A stretch of 64,000 bases of DNA, from contig NZ_CP050177.1 of the NCBI RefSeq assembly GCF_011694815.1, forward strand, positions 2,593,001 through 2,657,000, written 5' to 3'. The notes beneath the pieces are model-generated. The model was not told the DNA's origin and made no database searches. It worked only from the letters and a program-made list of their open reading frames with translations. Positions 9,258-17,268 of this stretch are shown one piece after another (the first letter of the stretch is position 1; each line of letters begins with the position of its first letter). A program made the translations under genes and the position numbers. This DNA is from Streptomyces liangshanensis (GTDB taxonomy: Bacteria > Actinomycetota > Actinomycetes > Streptomycetales > Streptomycetaceae).

Positions 9258-10016
9258 TCAGCGGCTCCAGGCGTTGCCCTGGTTCTGGGCGTGGGCGCCC
9301 TGGGCGCCGACACCGAACTGCGCGCCGAGGCCCTGGCCGATCCCCGCGTTCTGCGGCGGCATGACCTCACTGGGCTGGACCAGCGCGAACCCCTGCCCGA
9401 GGAAGCTCAACTCCCAGCCCTCGCCGGTGTTGCCGCGCCGCCGGGTGACGCCCGAGGAATGGGTCTGCGCCTGCATCTGCACCCGCAGCGACGTCGACCA
9501 GGCGACCACCGCGTCGGCGTCCGCGTTGATGTACTTGTCCGGCGTGACCTGGAGCATCAGCGGCTGGCCCGAGGTCATCAGCGCTACCTTGCCCCGGCCC
9601 GAGATGTTCAGCTGGTACTTGCCGGACCCCGAGATGCCGTACTGGCTGTCCACCGCGATGACCTCGGTGTGCAGCGCGGAGTCGAGCGCCAGGACGTAGG
9701 CGCTGTCGACGGTCATGCCCTCGTGGTCGACGTCCACGACGTGGATGTACTGCGCGAGGTTGGCGAGATAGACCGTGCCCTGCCCGGAGCAGCGCATCAG
9801 GTCCAGGCCCTCGCCCGTACGCGCCCTGGCGCGCCGCTGGCTGCTCGACTGGTACTCGCCGTCGAAGTCCATCAGCCCCTGGTACGCCACCATCGCGCCC
9901 TTGCGGGCGAGGACGTCGTCCTGGCCGGTCAGGGCGACCCGCAGGAGCTGCGGGTTCTGGACGACGTAGCGGTCCTGGGACTGCTGTTCCGTATAGGCGA
10001 AAAGTGGACTCTGCAT
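9258..10016 (-). CDS. AIM24 family protein, copy 3 of a three-gene cluster
   Basis: The 252-aa protein is beta-rich and contains repeated short sheets characteristic of AIM24/TRAP-like domains: LRVALTGQDDVLARKGAMVAYQG, MRCSGQGTVYLAN, VDSAYVLALDS, QYGISGSGKYQLNISGRGKVALMT, VTPDKYINADADAVVAWS and LSFLGQGFALVQPSE. The C-terminus is Gln/Gly/Asn-rich. It lies 16 bp downstream of a second AIM24 gene and is probably in one operon with it and the TerD-AIM24 fusion. AIM24 is named from a yeast mitochondrial protein; the bacterial role is unknown. Ends at the shared terminator. Confidence 0.9.
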   Translation of the reverse strand: MQSPLFAYTEQQSQDRYVVQNPQLLRVALTGQDDVLARKGAMVAYQGLMDFDGEYQSSSQRRARARTGEGLDLMRCSGQGTVYLANLAQYIHVVDVDHEGMTVDSAYVLALDSALHTEVIAVDSQYGISGSGKYQLNISGRGKVALMTSGQPLMLQVTPDKYINADADAVVAWSTSLRVQMQAQTHSSGVTRRRGNTGEGWELSFLGQGFALVQPSEVMPPQNAGIGQGLGAQFGVGAQGAHAQNQGNAWSR

Positions 10017-10032
10017 GGTTCCCCGCTCCCCC

Positions 10033-10713
10033 TCAGCCCCGGATCCGCAGGCGGTCGGTGCTGTCCTCGCTCGGTTGTACGACCACGATTCCCTGGCCGG
10101 AGAACGCCATCTGGTAGGCCTCTCCGCTGCCCCTGCCGACCAGGGCGGAGGCCTTGAAGCTGCGCTTGCCCTTCACCTTGAGCCCCGGTGACCAGGCGAC
10201 GAGCGCGTCCGGGTCGACGTACGTCTCGTCCTCGCCCCGGCCGCAGTCGACCACGATCGGGGTGCCACGCGAGGTCAGGGCGACCCAGCCGGTCCCGGCG
10301 ATCTGCACGTTCCACAGGCCCTGGCCGGCGAACTTGGCCATGCCCTTGACCTTTTCGACGCCCCACTGGAGGTGGGCGTCGAAGGCCAGCAGGTTGCTGC
10401 CGTTCACCGAGAGCGCGTCGTTGTTGAGGTTGATCACGACGACGTCCGCGCCGTAGTCGGCGAGGTAGAGCAGGCCGTCGCCCGAGCACTTCATGATCGG
10501 CGCGCCCTCGCCGGTCACCCACTGGGAGGCGACCTGGCGCAGGGCGGGCGGGTTGGGCTCGTACTGGATGAAGCCCTCGTAGGCGATCATCGATCCGGTA
10601 CGGGCGAAGAGGTCCTGGCCCGAGGCCATCGCCACCTTGAGCATGGCGCGGCCGTGATTCTCCATCCGGGCCGCGATGGGGGTCGGGGCATAGCCCGCGA
10701 GCTGCTGGTTCAT
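10033..10713 (-). CDS. AIM24 family protein, copy 2
   Basis: The 226-aa protein starts MNQQLAGYAPTPIAARMENH. The same beta-hairpin pattern as its neighbours is seen: LKVAMASGQDLFARTGSMIAYEG, IMKCSGDGLLYLADYG, LSVNGSNLLAFDAHL, WNVQIAGTGWVALTSRG, DPDALVAWSPGL and MAFSGQGIVVVQPSE. The ATG at 10713 is chosen over an upstream in-frame codon because GAGGGAG lies upstream and the start follows the preceding stop by 13 bases. The three AIM24 domains in this cluster differ clearly, so they are not recent duplicates. Function unknown. Confidence 0.9.
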   Translation of the reverse strand: MNQQLAGYAPTPIAARMENHGRAMLKVAMASGQDLFARTGSMIAYEGFIQYEPNPPALRQVASQWVTGEGAPIMKCSGDGLLYLADYGADVVVINLNNDALSVNGSNLLAFDAHLQWGVEKVKGMAKFAGQGLWNVQIAGTGWVALTSRGTPIVVDCGRGEDETYVDPDALVAWSPGLKVKGKRSFKASALVGRGSGEAYQMAFSGQGIVVVQPSEDSTDRLRIRG

Positions 10714-10726
10714 GATCCGGGCTCCC

Positions 10727-12373
10727 TCAGACCTCGTACGGCTGGACAACGACGAAGTTGCCGGGGGCTCCCCGGAACTGGAGGTTCACGGTCTCGCCGC
10801 TGTGGCCCGGGTACGCGTTGCGGCGCAGCCTGACCTGGCTGGAGATGATCACCTGGGAGGCGGACGACCAGGCGACGACCGCGTTGCAGTCGGCGAAGGT
10901 CGTCGGCGTGACGGGCAGGACCACCGGGGTGCCGTGCGTCTTGACGACGACGGTGCCGGTGCCCTGGAACTGCATGGTGAACAGGGCGCCTCCGGGGATG
11001 CCGTGGCCTTCGATGCGGCGGACCTCGTACTGGAGTCCCTCGTCGAAGGCGAGGACGTTCTCCGCCGAGACACAGATGCCGTCGCCCTGGAGTTCGATCG
11101 GGTGGAGGTGCGCGGCGTCCTCGGCGAGGAACACCTGCCCCCGGCCCGAGCAGCGCATCAACTGCATCTCCTGCCCGGTCGCGTTGCCGACGATCCGGCC
11201 CGCGAAGCCGGCGCCCTTGTGCCCGAACTCGACCTTGCCCTGGTACATGACCATGCTGCCCTGGCGGGCGAGGACCGGCGAGCCGCCCATGGCGAGGTCG
11301 ACCCGCATCAACTGACCGTTCTGCGGGGTCCAGCGCTGGCCGGTGGGCAGTTCCTTGTACGGCTGGAGGGCCGCCGTCAGCCCGGCGGCGCCCTGGGGGA
11401 CGCCTTGCGGGACACCCTGGGGAGCCCCGGGCGGCTGCTGGCCGAAGGGGGCGGGGGCGGGCTGTCCGTACGGGGACGGGGCGCCGGGCGGCGGGACCTG
11501 ACCCGGCATCTGGCCCGGGATCTGACCTGTGCCCTGGCCGGGCACCTGGCCGAACTGGGGCTGCTGCGGCGGCTGTCCGTACGGCGACGGGGCGGGCGGC
11601 GGGGGTGCGGTGGCGCCCGGCGGGGACATCGGCGCCATGAGCGTCGGGGCCGCGTGCACGGGCGGCGGGGCCGGTGCGGGGGCGGGCGGTCCCACCGGGG
11701 CGCCGAACGAGGGCGCGGGCGGCGGGGCCGGGGGCGCGGGGGCCGCGGGCGGTGCGCCGAAGGCCGGGGCGGGGGCGCCGCCCCGGGGCGGTGCGAATCC
11801 CGGCACGGGGCCGCCGGCCTGCGGCTGCGGCGCGGCCGGCTCCTCCTCGGCGACCTCGCCGCCGAAGTTCTTGAGCAGCGCGTCCAGTCCGCCGTCGAAG
11901 CCCTGCCCGACGGCGGCGAAGCGCCACACGTCCTTGAGGTAGAAGTCGCCGAGCATCACGGCCCGCTCGGTGGTGAACTCCGAGCCGTCGAACGCGTACC
12001 GGACCACTTCCTCGCCGCCCGCGACGATCCGGATGTATCCCGGGCCGACCTGGGACATCTGTCCGGGGCCGTCGATGGTGGCGGTGAACGAGAGCTTGTG
12101 GACGGTCGCCGGGATCCGTTCGAGCGTCACGCGGAACGACTCGGTGTCGCCCGCCTGCGCGCCGAGCAACTGGATCGATTCCTCGGGGGACTTCGGCTGG
12201 TTGAAGAAGATGAAGTAGCGGTCGTCCGAAAGCTGTTCGTCGGCGTCGAGGCCGAAGCAGCTGATGTCGAAGCTCAATCCGGGAGCGCCGATCTGCACAC
12301 CTACGTACAGATCCGTCCCCGGCGTGAGATCACTGATCCTGGCCTTGTGCCCGCGTTGGAATTCCCTCGCCAT
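10727..12373 (-). CDS. TerD-AIM24 fusion protein
   Basis: The protein has 548 aa and two domains. Residues 1 to about 185 are a TerD (tellurium-resistance/stress) domain: MAREFQRGHKARISDLTPGT, DISCFGLDADEQLSDDRYFIF with the acidic calcium-binding segment, and YAFDGSEFTTERAVMLGDFYLKDVWRF. A Pro/Ala/Gly/Gln-rich linker occupies about 187-325, with many GQxPG and PYGQP units. Residues 330-548 are an AIM24 domain (VLARQGSMVMYQGKVEF, MRCSGRGQVFLAEDAAH, NAVVAWSSASQ, NFVVVQPYEV). TerD proteins bind Ca2+ and take part in membrane-associated stress responses. The fusion ties AIM24 to that system and heads a three-gene operon of AIM24 proteins. Confidence 0.92.
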   Translation of the reverse strand: MAREFQRGHKARISDLTPGTDLYVGVQIGAPGLSFDISCFGLDADEQLSDDRYFIFFNQPKSPEESIQLLGAQAGDTESFRVTLERIPATVHKLSFTATIDGPGQMSQVGPGYIRIVAGGEEVVRYAFDGSEFTTERAVMLGDFYLKDVWRFAAVGQGFDGGLDALLKNFGGEVAEEEPAAPQPQAGGPVPGFAPPRGGAPAPAFGAPPAAPAPPAPPPAPSFGAPVGPPAPAPAPPPVHAAPTLMAPMSPPGATAPPPPAPSPYGQPPQQPQFGQVPGQGTGQIPGQMPGQVPPPGAPSPYGQPAPAPFGQQPPGAPQGVPQGVPQGAAGLTAALQPYKELPTGQRWTPQNGQLMRVDLAMGGSPVLARQGSMVMYQGKVEFGHKGAGFAGRIVGNATGQEMQLMRCSGRGQVFLAEDAAHLHPIELQGDGICVSAENVLAFDEGLQYEVRRIEGHGIPGGALFTMQFQGTGTVVVKTHGTPVVLPVTPTTFADCNAVVAWSSASQVIISSQVRLRRNAYPGHSGETVNLQFRGAPGNFVVVQPYEV

Positions 12374-12537
12374 GCGTAACGACCGTCCCCCATCCCGAAT
12401 GAAATACGTCGCGTCAGGCTAACGGCTGTGTCCGACATTGGACCGAGCCGGTACGCGTTCGGTACAGGATCGGGCAGAGACGCGGATCAAGGATGACCAG
12501 GTGAAGGGTGGAGGGAGGGCCGGGCGGGACGGGGGCT

Positions 12538-13092
12538 TCAGTCCTCGCGGGTCGACGGGGAATGGGGCAGGCGATCGGCCGCGACGACGCCTTCGAGGTA
12601 GCCGCGGGCGCGTTCGGTACGGGGGTAGGCCTCCAGCAGCCGCCAGAACCGCGGCCCGTGGCCGGGGACCAGCAGGTGCGCCAGCTCGTGGACGAGGACG
12701 TAGTCGACGACGTACTCCGGCATGCCCTGGAGCCGGTGCGAAAGGCGGATGCTGCCCTCGGCGGGGGTGCACGAGCCCCAGCGGGTGTTCTGGTTGGTCA
12801 CCCACCGGACCGACACCGGCCGCGCGCGGCCTTCGAAGTACTGCGCGGACAGCCGCTCGGCCCGCTCGATCAGCGCCTCGTCGCCGATGACCCGCTTGCT
12901 CTCCTGGGCGGCGAGCTTGTCGAGCATCACCGTCACCCAGCGCCGCTCCTCCGCCTCGGACATCCGGGCGGGAATGAGCACGATCGTCCGGTCACCTTCG
13001 CGGTACGCCGAGACGGTACGGCTCCGGCGGGCGCTGCGGCGCACCTCGACGGCGCTCGTCGCCGTGAGGCGGGAGAAAGAATCGGCGGACAC
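12538..13092 (-). CDS. YgjP/DUF45 (M48-like) zinc metallopeptidase
   Basis: The 184-aa protein carries HELAH at residues 135-139, with a third likely ligand in GHGPRFW (His145), and the family motif TRWGSCTPAEGSIRLSHRL about 25 residues before. This is the YgjP-like (DUF45/WLM-related) metallopeptidase fold. The N-terminus is basic (VEVRRSARRSRT). Start at the GTG/ATG at 13092, divergent from the ThiF-like gene over about 200 bp. It lies upstream of, and on the same strand as, the TerD-AIM24 operon, with 164 bp between. Substrate unknown; the E. coli homologue is implicated in nothing I can cite with certainty. Confidence 0.9.
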   Translation of the reverse strand: MSADSFSRLTATSAVEVRRSARRSRTVSAYREGDRTIVLIPARMSEAEERRWVTVMLDKLAAQESKRVIGDEALIERAERLSAQYFEGRARPVSVRWVTNQNTRWGSCTPAEGSIRLSHRLQGMPEYVVDYVLVHELAHLLVPGHGPRFWRLLEAYPRTERARGYLEGVVAADRLPHSPSTRED

Positions 13093-13197
13093 GCCACGAC
13101 GTTACCCGCTGTATGTGCGGGACGTCGCGCCCCCCGGTCACCGCTTTCTTGATCCATTGAGTGGCGTCCACCATTTGAACGATTGATATCCCGCGCC

Positions 13198-13206
13198 TGT
13201 GGATAA
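13198..13206 (-). promoter_or_regulatory. DnaA-box-like 9-mer
   Basis: TGTGGATAA is the exact complement of TTATCCACA, the classical DnaA box. It lies alone in the intergenic region between the YgjP-type peptidase and ThiF-like genes. A single box may titrate DnaA or control transcription, or be chance. Confidence 0.3.
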
Positions 13207-13293
13207 CTTTTCCCGCCGGGAAACGGTTGCCTGCATTCTGGAAACGGGCCGGAGAACGGGGCCCGGGAGCCGGAATGGACGGGGGACGGCGCG

Positions 13294-14448
13294 ATGCATC
13301 CGAAGGTGAAGCCCGCGTTGCGGCGGGCGTGGCGGGAGCGGCAGACGGTCCAGTTCGGAGTGACGCGGGCGCACGCGGTGCTGGTGGGGCCGGTGGACAC
13401 CGCGACGGGCAGCTTCCTGGAGCTGCTGGACGGGACGCGGGGGCTGCCGCTGCTGCGGGAGGAGGCCAGGGCGATGGGGCTGCCGGAGGGGCGGGCCGAC
13501 GCGCTGGTGGAGCGGCTGGCGGAGGCGGGGGTGCTGGACGACCCGGCGGGAGGCGGCGCGGCGGCGGACGCGCTGCGCGAGCGGGCGGGGGTGGTGGAGC
13601 GGCTGCGGCCGGACCTGGCGTCGCTCTCCGTCGTCCACCGGGAGCCGGGGGCGGGGATGGCGCGGCTGGCGGCGCGGCGGGCGCTGCGGGTCCAGGTGCG
13701 GGGCGCCGGGCGGGTCGGGGCGGCCGTGGCGGCGCTGCTGGCGGCGGCCGGGGTGGGGCGGGTCGACGTGCTGGACGGGGGCTTCACCGAGGAGGGCGAT
13801 GTGGCACCGGGCGGGCTGCCGTACGGGTCCGTGGGGGAACGGCGGGACACGGCGGCCCGGCAGCTGGTGCGGAGGTCGGCGGCCGGCGGGGCGCCGCGGG
13901 AGGCGGAGCGGGCACGGGCGGGCGGCGGGGAGCCGGCGCTCGCCCTGGTGGTCGTGGCGCCCCGGGACGGGCTGGCGGTCCACGCCCCGGACCCGGTGGT
14001 GGCGGAGACCTGGATCGCCTCGGGGACGCCGCATCTGTACGCGGGCGTGATCGAGGCCACGGGGGTGGTGGGCCCGCTGGTGCTGCCGGGCGGCTCGGCG
14101 TGCGCGGGGTGCCTGGCGCTGGAGCGCGCCGACCGGGACCCGGGATGGCCCCGGCTGCTGGCCCAGTGGCGGTCCGGGCGGGGGGTCACGGGGGCGCAGG
14201 CCTGCGACGTGGGACTGGCCACGGCGGTGGCGGGACTGGCGGCGGCTCACGCTCTGGCGTTCCTGGATGGTGAACTCCCGGGCACGACAGGTGCACGATG
14301 GGAGGTGTCACTTCCCCAGCTCGACTGGCGGTCCAGTCGGACGGCGCCCCATCCGGAGTGCCCGTGCGGCGCGGCCGGCGGCCGGCGGGGGGAGCGCCTC
14401 GCGGAAGCCTTGCCCCCGCACGACACAATGACCGCAAGCCCGGCATGA
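13294..14448 (+). CDS. ThiF/E1-like protein, possible TOMM leader-binding type
   Basis: The 384-aa protein has two parts. About 1-120 is a winged-helix-like region (LVGPVDTATGSFLELLDGTR, ALVERLAEAGVLDDP), which recalls the precursor-peptide-binding region of cyclodehydratase/TOMM C-proteins. About 130-350 is a ThiF-like Rossmann domain (VQVRGAGRVGAAVAALLAAAGVGRVDVLDGG). Two Cys pairs, CAGC and the late CPCG, could bind zinc as in E1-like enzymes. The canonical ThiF catalytic Arg/Lys positions are not convincingly present, so adenylation is uncertain. Very Ala/Gly/Arg-rich. Followed after 28 bp by an AarF kinase gene on the same strand. No TOMM biosynthesis genes are nearby, so the role is open. 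Confidence 0.82.
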   Translation: MHPKVKPALRRAWRERQTVQFGVTRAHAVLVGPVDTATGSFLELLDGTRGLPLLREEARAMGLPEGRADALVERLAEAGVLDDPAGGGAAADALRERAGVVERLRPDLASLSVVHREPGAGMARLAARRALRVQVRGAGRVGAAVAALLAAAGVGRVDVLDGGFTEEGDVAPGGLPYGSVGERRDTAARQLVRRSAAGGAPREAERARAGGGEPALALVVVAPRDGLAVHAPDPVVAETWIASGTPHLYAGVIEATGVVGPLVLPGGSACAGCLALERADRDPGWPRLLAQWRSGRGVTGAQACDVGLATAVAGLAAAHALAFLDGELPGTTGARWEVSLPQLDWRSSRTAPHPECPCGAAGGRRGERLAEALPPHDTMTASPA

Positions 14449-14476
14449 TCCGCAAGACACCCCCTAGGAGGGCTTG

Positions 14477-15844
14477 ATGTCTGATCTTCCCCGGAAGGCG
14501 GTCACCCGTACCGCGAAGCTGGCGGCGTTGCCACTGGGCTTCGCGGGGCGGGCCACCTGGGGCCTGGGCAGACGGATCGGCGGGAAGTCCGCGGAGATCG
14601 TCTCCAAGGAGTTGCAGCAACGCACCGCGGACCAGCTCTTCAAGGTCCTCGGAGAGCTCAAGGGCGGTGCGATGAAGTTCGGGCAGGCCCTGTCCGTCTT
14701 CGAGTCGGCGCTGCCCGAGGAGGTCGCGGGGCCCTACCGGGCGGCGCTCACCAAGCTCCAGGAGGCGGCGCCGCCGATGCCGAGCGGCACGGTGCACGCC
14801 GTGCTGGCCGAGCGGCTGGGCGAGGGCTGGCGCGAGATGTTCCTGGAGTTCGAGGAGAAGCCCGCGGCGGCGGCGTCGATCGGGCAGGTGCACCGGGCGG
14901 TGTGGCACGACGGCCGGGTGGTCGCGGTCAAGGTGCAGTATCCGGGCGCCGGGGAGGCCCTGCTGTCGGACCTGACGCAGCTGAGCCGGTTCGTCCGGCT
15001 GCTGGGGCCTCTGATCCCGGGCATGGACATGAAGCCGCTGATCACCGAAATGCGGGACCGGGTCTCCGAGGAGCTGGACTACGCACTGGAGGCGGAGTCC
15101 CAGCGGGAACACGCGGCGGAGTTCGCGGACGATCCCGACGTGGTGGTGCCGGACGTGGTGCACCAGAGCGAGCAGGTGCTGATCACGGAGTGGATCGACG
15201 GGAAGCCGCTGGCCGACGTGATCTCGGGTGGGTCGGCGGAGGAGCGGGACCGCGCGGGGCAGTTGCTGGCCCGCTTCCTGTTCTCGGGTCCCGCGCGGAC
15301 GGGTCTGCTGCACGCGGACCCGCATCCGGGGAACTTCCGGCTGCTGCCCCCGGACGAGGGCGTGGAGGACGGGGAGTACCGGTTGGGGGTGCTCGACTTC
15401 GGCACGGTCGACCGGCTGCCCGGCGGGTTGCCCGACACCATCGGGTACGCGCTGCGGATGACGCTGGAGGGGGACGCGGAGGGGGTGTACGACCTGCTGC
15501 GCGAGGACGGGTTCGTCAAGGAGTCCATCGACCTCGACCCGGACGCGGTGCTGGACTATCTGCTGCCCATCATCGAGCCGGCGGCGGCGGACGAGTTCAC
15601 GTTCACCCGGAGCTGGATGCGCAACCAGGCGGCACGGATCGCCGATCCCCGGTCGCCCGCACACCAGTTGGGCCGGCAGTTGAACCTGCCGCCCGCCTAT
15701 CTGCTGATCCACCGCGTCACGCTGAGCACCATCGGGGTGCTCTGCCAGCTGAACGCGACGGTGCGGCTGCGGGACGAGTTGGAGGACTGGCTGCCCGGTT
15801 TCCTGCCGGACGAGGAAGAGGAAGAAGAAGAGGGAACGACGTGA
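14477..15844 (+). CDS. AarF/UbiB (ABC1/ADCK) atypical kinase
   Basis: The 455-aa protein belongs to the ABC1/UbiB atypical kinase family. The K-x-G-Q motif is in LKGGAMKFGQALS, the Ala-rich loop with Lys is in KPAAAASIGQVHRAVW followed by VAVKVQYPG, and the catalytic/metal segments are LLHADPHPGNFRL and GVLDFGTVDRLPGG. A TTG precedes the ATG at 14477, which has an ideal AGGAGGG five bases upstream. Family members act in isoprenoid quinone metabolism or lipid homeostasis; the substrate here is unknown. It sits in the conserved wblC neighbourhood, downstream of the ThiF-like gene, and is followed by a strong hairpin terminator. The extreme C-terminus is Glu-rich. Confidence 0.93.
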   Translation: MSDLPRKAVTRTAKLAALPLGFAGRATWGLGRRIGGKSAEIVSKELQQRTADQLFKVLGELKGGAMKFGQALSVFESALPEEVAGPYRAALTKLQEAAPPMPSGTVHAVLAERLGEGWREMFLEFEEKPAAAASIGQVHRAVWHDGRVVAVKVQYPGAGEALLSDLTQLSRFVRLLGPLIPGMDMKPLITEMRDRVSEELDYALEAESQREHAAEFADDPDVVVPDVVHQSEQVLITEWIDGKPLADVISGGSAEERDRAGQLLARFLFSGPARTGLLHADPHPGNFRLLPPDEGVEDGEYRLGVLDFGTVDRLPGGLPDTIGYALRMTLEGDAEGVYDLLREDGFVKESIDLDPDAVLDYLLPIIEPAAADEFTFTRSWMRNQAARIADPRSPAHQLGRQLNLPPAYLLIHRVTLSTIGVLCQLNATVRLRDELEDWLPGFLPDEEEEEEEGTT

Positions 15845-15845
15845 C

Positions 15846-15884
15846 GTGAACGGGGGCCGGTCCTCAGGACCGGCCCCCGTTCAC
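15846..15884. terminator. bidirectional terminator after the AarF kinase
   Basis: A perfect 19-bp inverted repeat (15846-15864 with 15866-15884, one base between) folds into a long GC-rich hairpin directly after the kinase stop. It also lies downstream of the convergent wblC operon. Confidence 0.85.
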
Positions 15885-15920
15885 GTTCGGTTTCTCCTCC
15901 GCCGTGTGACTACGGCGTGA

Positions 15921-16244
15921 CTACTGCATGACCGCCATGGCCAGCGCGCGGCGGGCGCGCAGGGAGACGCGCTCGGCTCGGCGCTGCATCCGACGCGCGG
16001 CGATCAGGCGCACGGCCCGGCGTTCCGCGTCGGCTTCGCGCAGGCGGTCCGCCATATGGGCACGAGCCATGGCTTCTGGGATGAGTTGCATTTCGCGGGT
16101 CCTGTTCTGACGCGAGTCGCTCGCGTCGGTGGTGCTGACGACTGGGATGGCGGAGCCGCTGGGCTCTCGCAGGGAAGAGGTCATCGGAGCCTGCTTCTTG
16201 GGATCGTGCGTGTAGGGACGGTCGATGGTTCCGCTGATGTTCAT
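15921..16244 (-). CDS. Arg/Ala-rich small protein, translationally coupled to wblC
   Basis: A 107-aa ORF starts at the ATG whose last bases overlap the wblC TGA (ATGA), suggesting coupling. The C-terminal half is Arg/Ala-rich and likely helical (MQLIPEAMARAHMADRLREA, RRMQRRAERVSLRARRALAM). Alternative starts are ATG 16184 (MTSSLREPSG) and ATG 16091 (MQLIPEAMAR); the latter has AGGA at a suitable distance and would give a 56-aa protein made only of the helical part. I do not recognise a named domain. Position directly after wblC suggests a linked role or simply read-through expression in the same antibiotic-induced transcript. Confidence 0.65.
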   Translation of the reverse strand: MNISGTIDRPYTHDPKKQAPMTSSLREPSGSAIPVVSTTDASDSRQNRTREMQLIPEAMARAHMADRLREADAERRAVRLIAARRMQRRAERVSLRARRALAMAVMQ

Positions 16245-16612
16245 GCCGCTGCGACCGGGTTCTTGCGCGGACGGCCGCGGGGCCGCTTGCGGGCCACGAC
16301 CACGCCCTGGACGAAGAGCTCGCCACCCCAGACGCCCCAGGGCTCGCGGCGCTCCTTGGCCCCGGCGAGGCAGGCCTCGACCAGCGGGCAGGTGCGGCAG
16401 AGCGCCTTGGCGTACTCGACGTCGGCGGGGGACTCCGCGAAGAAGACCTCCGGGTCGTAGGCGCGGCAGGGAACGGGTACGCCGAGGTTCTCGATGGCGT
16501 CGTCGAGCGCGGTGAGCGCGGTGAGGGGGATCAAGGTGGAGTCCTCCGTGAGGCCGTGCGGGGGGATCGTTTCGGAAGGCGGTACGGACGGGGCGTGCGC
16601 TTCGAGTTGCAC
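16241..16612 (-). CDS. wblC: WblC/WhiB7 antibiotic-resistance regulator
   Basis: The 123-aa WhiB-like protein has four Fe-S-cluster cysteines (C49, C72, C75, C81), in PCRAYDPEVFF and LCRTCPLVEAC. The G-V-W-G-G turn follows at residues 93-97. A C-terminal AT-hook RGRPRK (112-117) identifies the WhiB7/WblC branch, which binds SigA and the AT-rich element upstream of -35 to activate intrinsic antibiotic-resistance genes. The GTG at 16612 has GAGGAA nine bases upstream. An intrinsic terminator-attenuator lies about 100 nt upstream and a WhiB7-type promoter farther upstream. Neighbours uvrD2 and an AarF kinase match the actinobacterial whiB7 locus. The downstream small ORF overlaps by four bases. 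Confidence 0.95.
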   Translation of the reverse strand: MQLEAHAPSVPPSETIPPHGLTEDSTLIPLTALTALDDAIENLGVPVPCRAYDPEVFFAESPADVEYAKALCRTCPLVEACLAGAKERREPWGVWGGELFVQGVVVARKRPRGRPRKNPVAAA

Positions 16613-16713
16613 GGGGTGTGATTCCTCGTCTGGTCGTTCCGGCCGGTCGGCCGGGTTGCGGCTGGTACCTGTTGTTCAGTCCGAGGCCCCTTCGCTCCGC
16701 CCGTCCCGTTCGG

Positions 16714-16758
16714 GACAAACAGAAGGGCCGCGGATCCCGGGTGGGGTTCCGCGGCCCT
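16714..16758 (-). terminator. intrinsic terminator/attenuator in the wblC leader
   Basis: On the minus strand AGGGCCGCGGA (16758-16748) pairs with TCCGCGGCCCT (16734-16724), followed immediately by a T-rich tract TTCTGTTTGT (16723-16714). It begins about 23 nt after the stop of the upstream 125-aa ORF and about 100 nt before the wblC start, in the position expected for an attenuator. A second small hairpin, GTCCC/GGGAC, follows. Confidence 0.8.
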
Positions 16759-16781
16759 GAAGGCGCCGGCCTGATGGTGAA

Positions 16782-17159
16782 TCAGGCTGGATCACTCCAG
16801 GGTTCAGGCCCACGGAAGGCCCACATCTTGTGGTGCTCGGTCGTCTTGCTGGTCTGCCGTCCGGTCTCGGCACTGGCCGCCGCGTAGGCGTAGGCCTGGG
16901 CCTCCACCGCTGCCGCTCCTGCTTCCAGTGCCTGGATCGGTCGCTCATCGTGTGCCGCCAGCAGGACGGGAAGACCCGCAAAGCCGGCGGAGGGCACGAA
17001 GGAGGCGCCAGGCAGACCGGTGCCGTTGAGTTCGATACGCGCGACGTCGAGCGAGCACACGGAGGCGACCAGGCGATCGGTCATTTTGACGGTGCTGACG
17101 ACGGAGCCGTCGGTCTTGACAACGGTTGTGCCGGTCTTCATCTCAAAATTCGTGGACAC
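16782..17159 (-). CDS. 125-aa hypothetical protein / possible wblC leader ORF
   Basis: The GTG start at 17159 has GAGGAGG eight bases upstream. The 125-aa product begins MSTNFEMKTGTTVVKTDGSV and contains VARIELNGTGLPGASFVP, an Ala-rich helix (EAGAAAVEAQAYAYAAASAE) and ends KMWAFRGPEPWSDPA. No domain is recognised. It lies between uvrD2 and wblC on the same strand and is flanked upstream by a promoter with an AT-rich element just before the -35, and downstream by the attenuator hairpin only about 23 nt past its stop. That layout suits a translated leader ORF controlling wblC, as well as being a protein gene in its own right. It has normal high-GC codon use. Confidence 0.75.
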   Translation of the reverse strand: MSTNFEMKTGTTVVKTDGSVVSTVKMTDRLVASVCSLDVARIELNGTGLPGASFVPSAGFAGLPVLLAAHDERPIQALEAGAAAVEAQAYAYAAASAETGRQTSKTTEHHKMWAFRGPEPWSDPA

Positions 17160-17189
17160 TGGAATCGCCTCCTCTCGGCGTCTCTGGGA

Positions 17190-17207
17190 CCGGCCGGAGC
17201 CGGTCAT
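17190..17207 (-). other. leader hairpin near the 125-aa ORF ribosome site
   Basis: GACCGGC pairs with GGCCGGTC in the RNA just upstream of the GAGGAGG ribosome site of the 125-aa ORF, in the predicted wblC leader. It may modulate access of ribosomes. Confidence 0.3.
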
Positions 17208-17235
17208 GCGTATGGACAAGTAGAGCACGGGGACC

Positions 17236-17251
17236 GAGCTTCGTGAAGCTC
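17236..17251 (-). other. leader hairpin after the wblC-type promoter
   Basis: GAGCTTC and GAAGCTC (7-bp perfect arms, 2-nt loop) lie just downstream of the predicted transcription start. Flanking CACGGG and CCCGTG extend the stem around it. This would be a strong 5' leader structure. Confidence 0.4.
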
Positions 17252-17268
17252 TTGTTCCCGTGGTTAAG

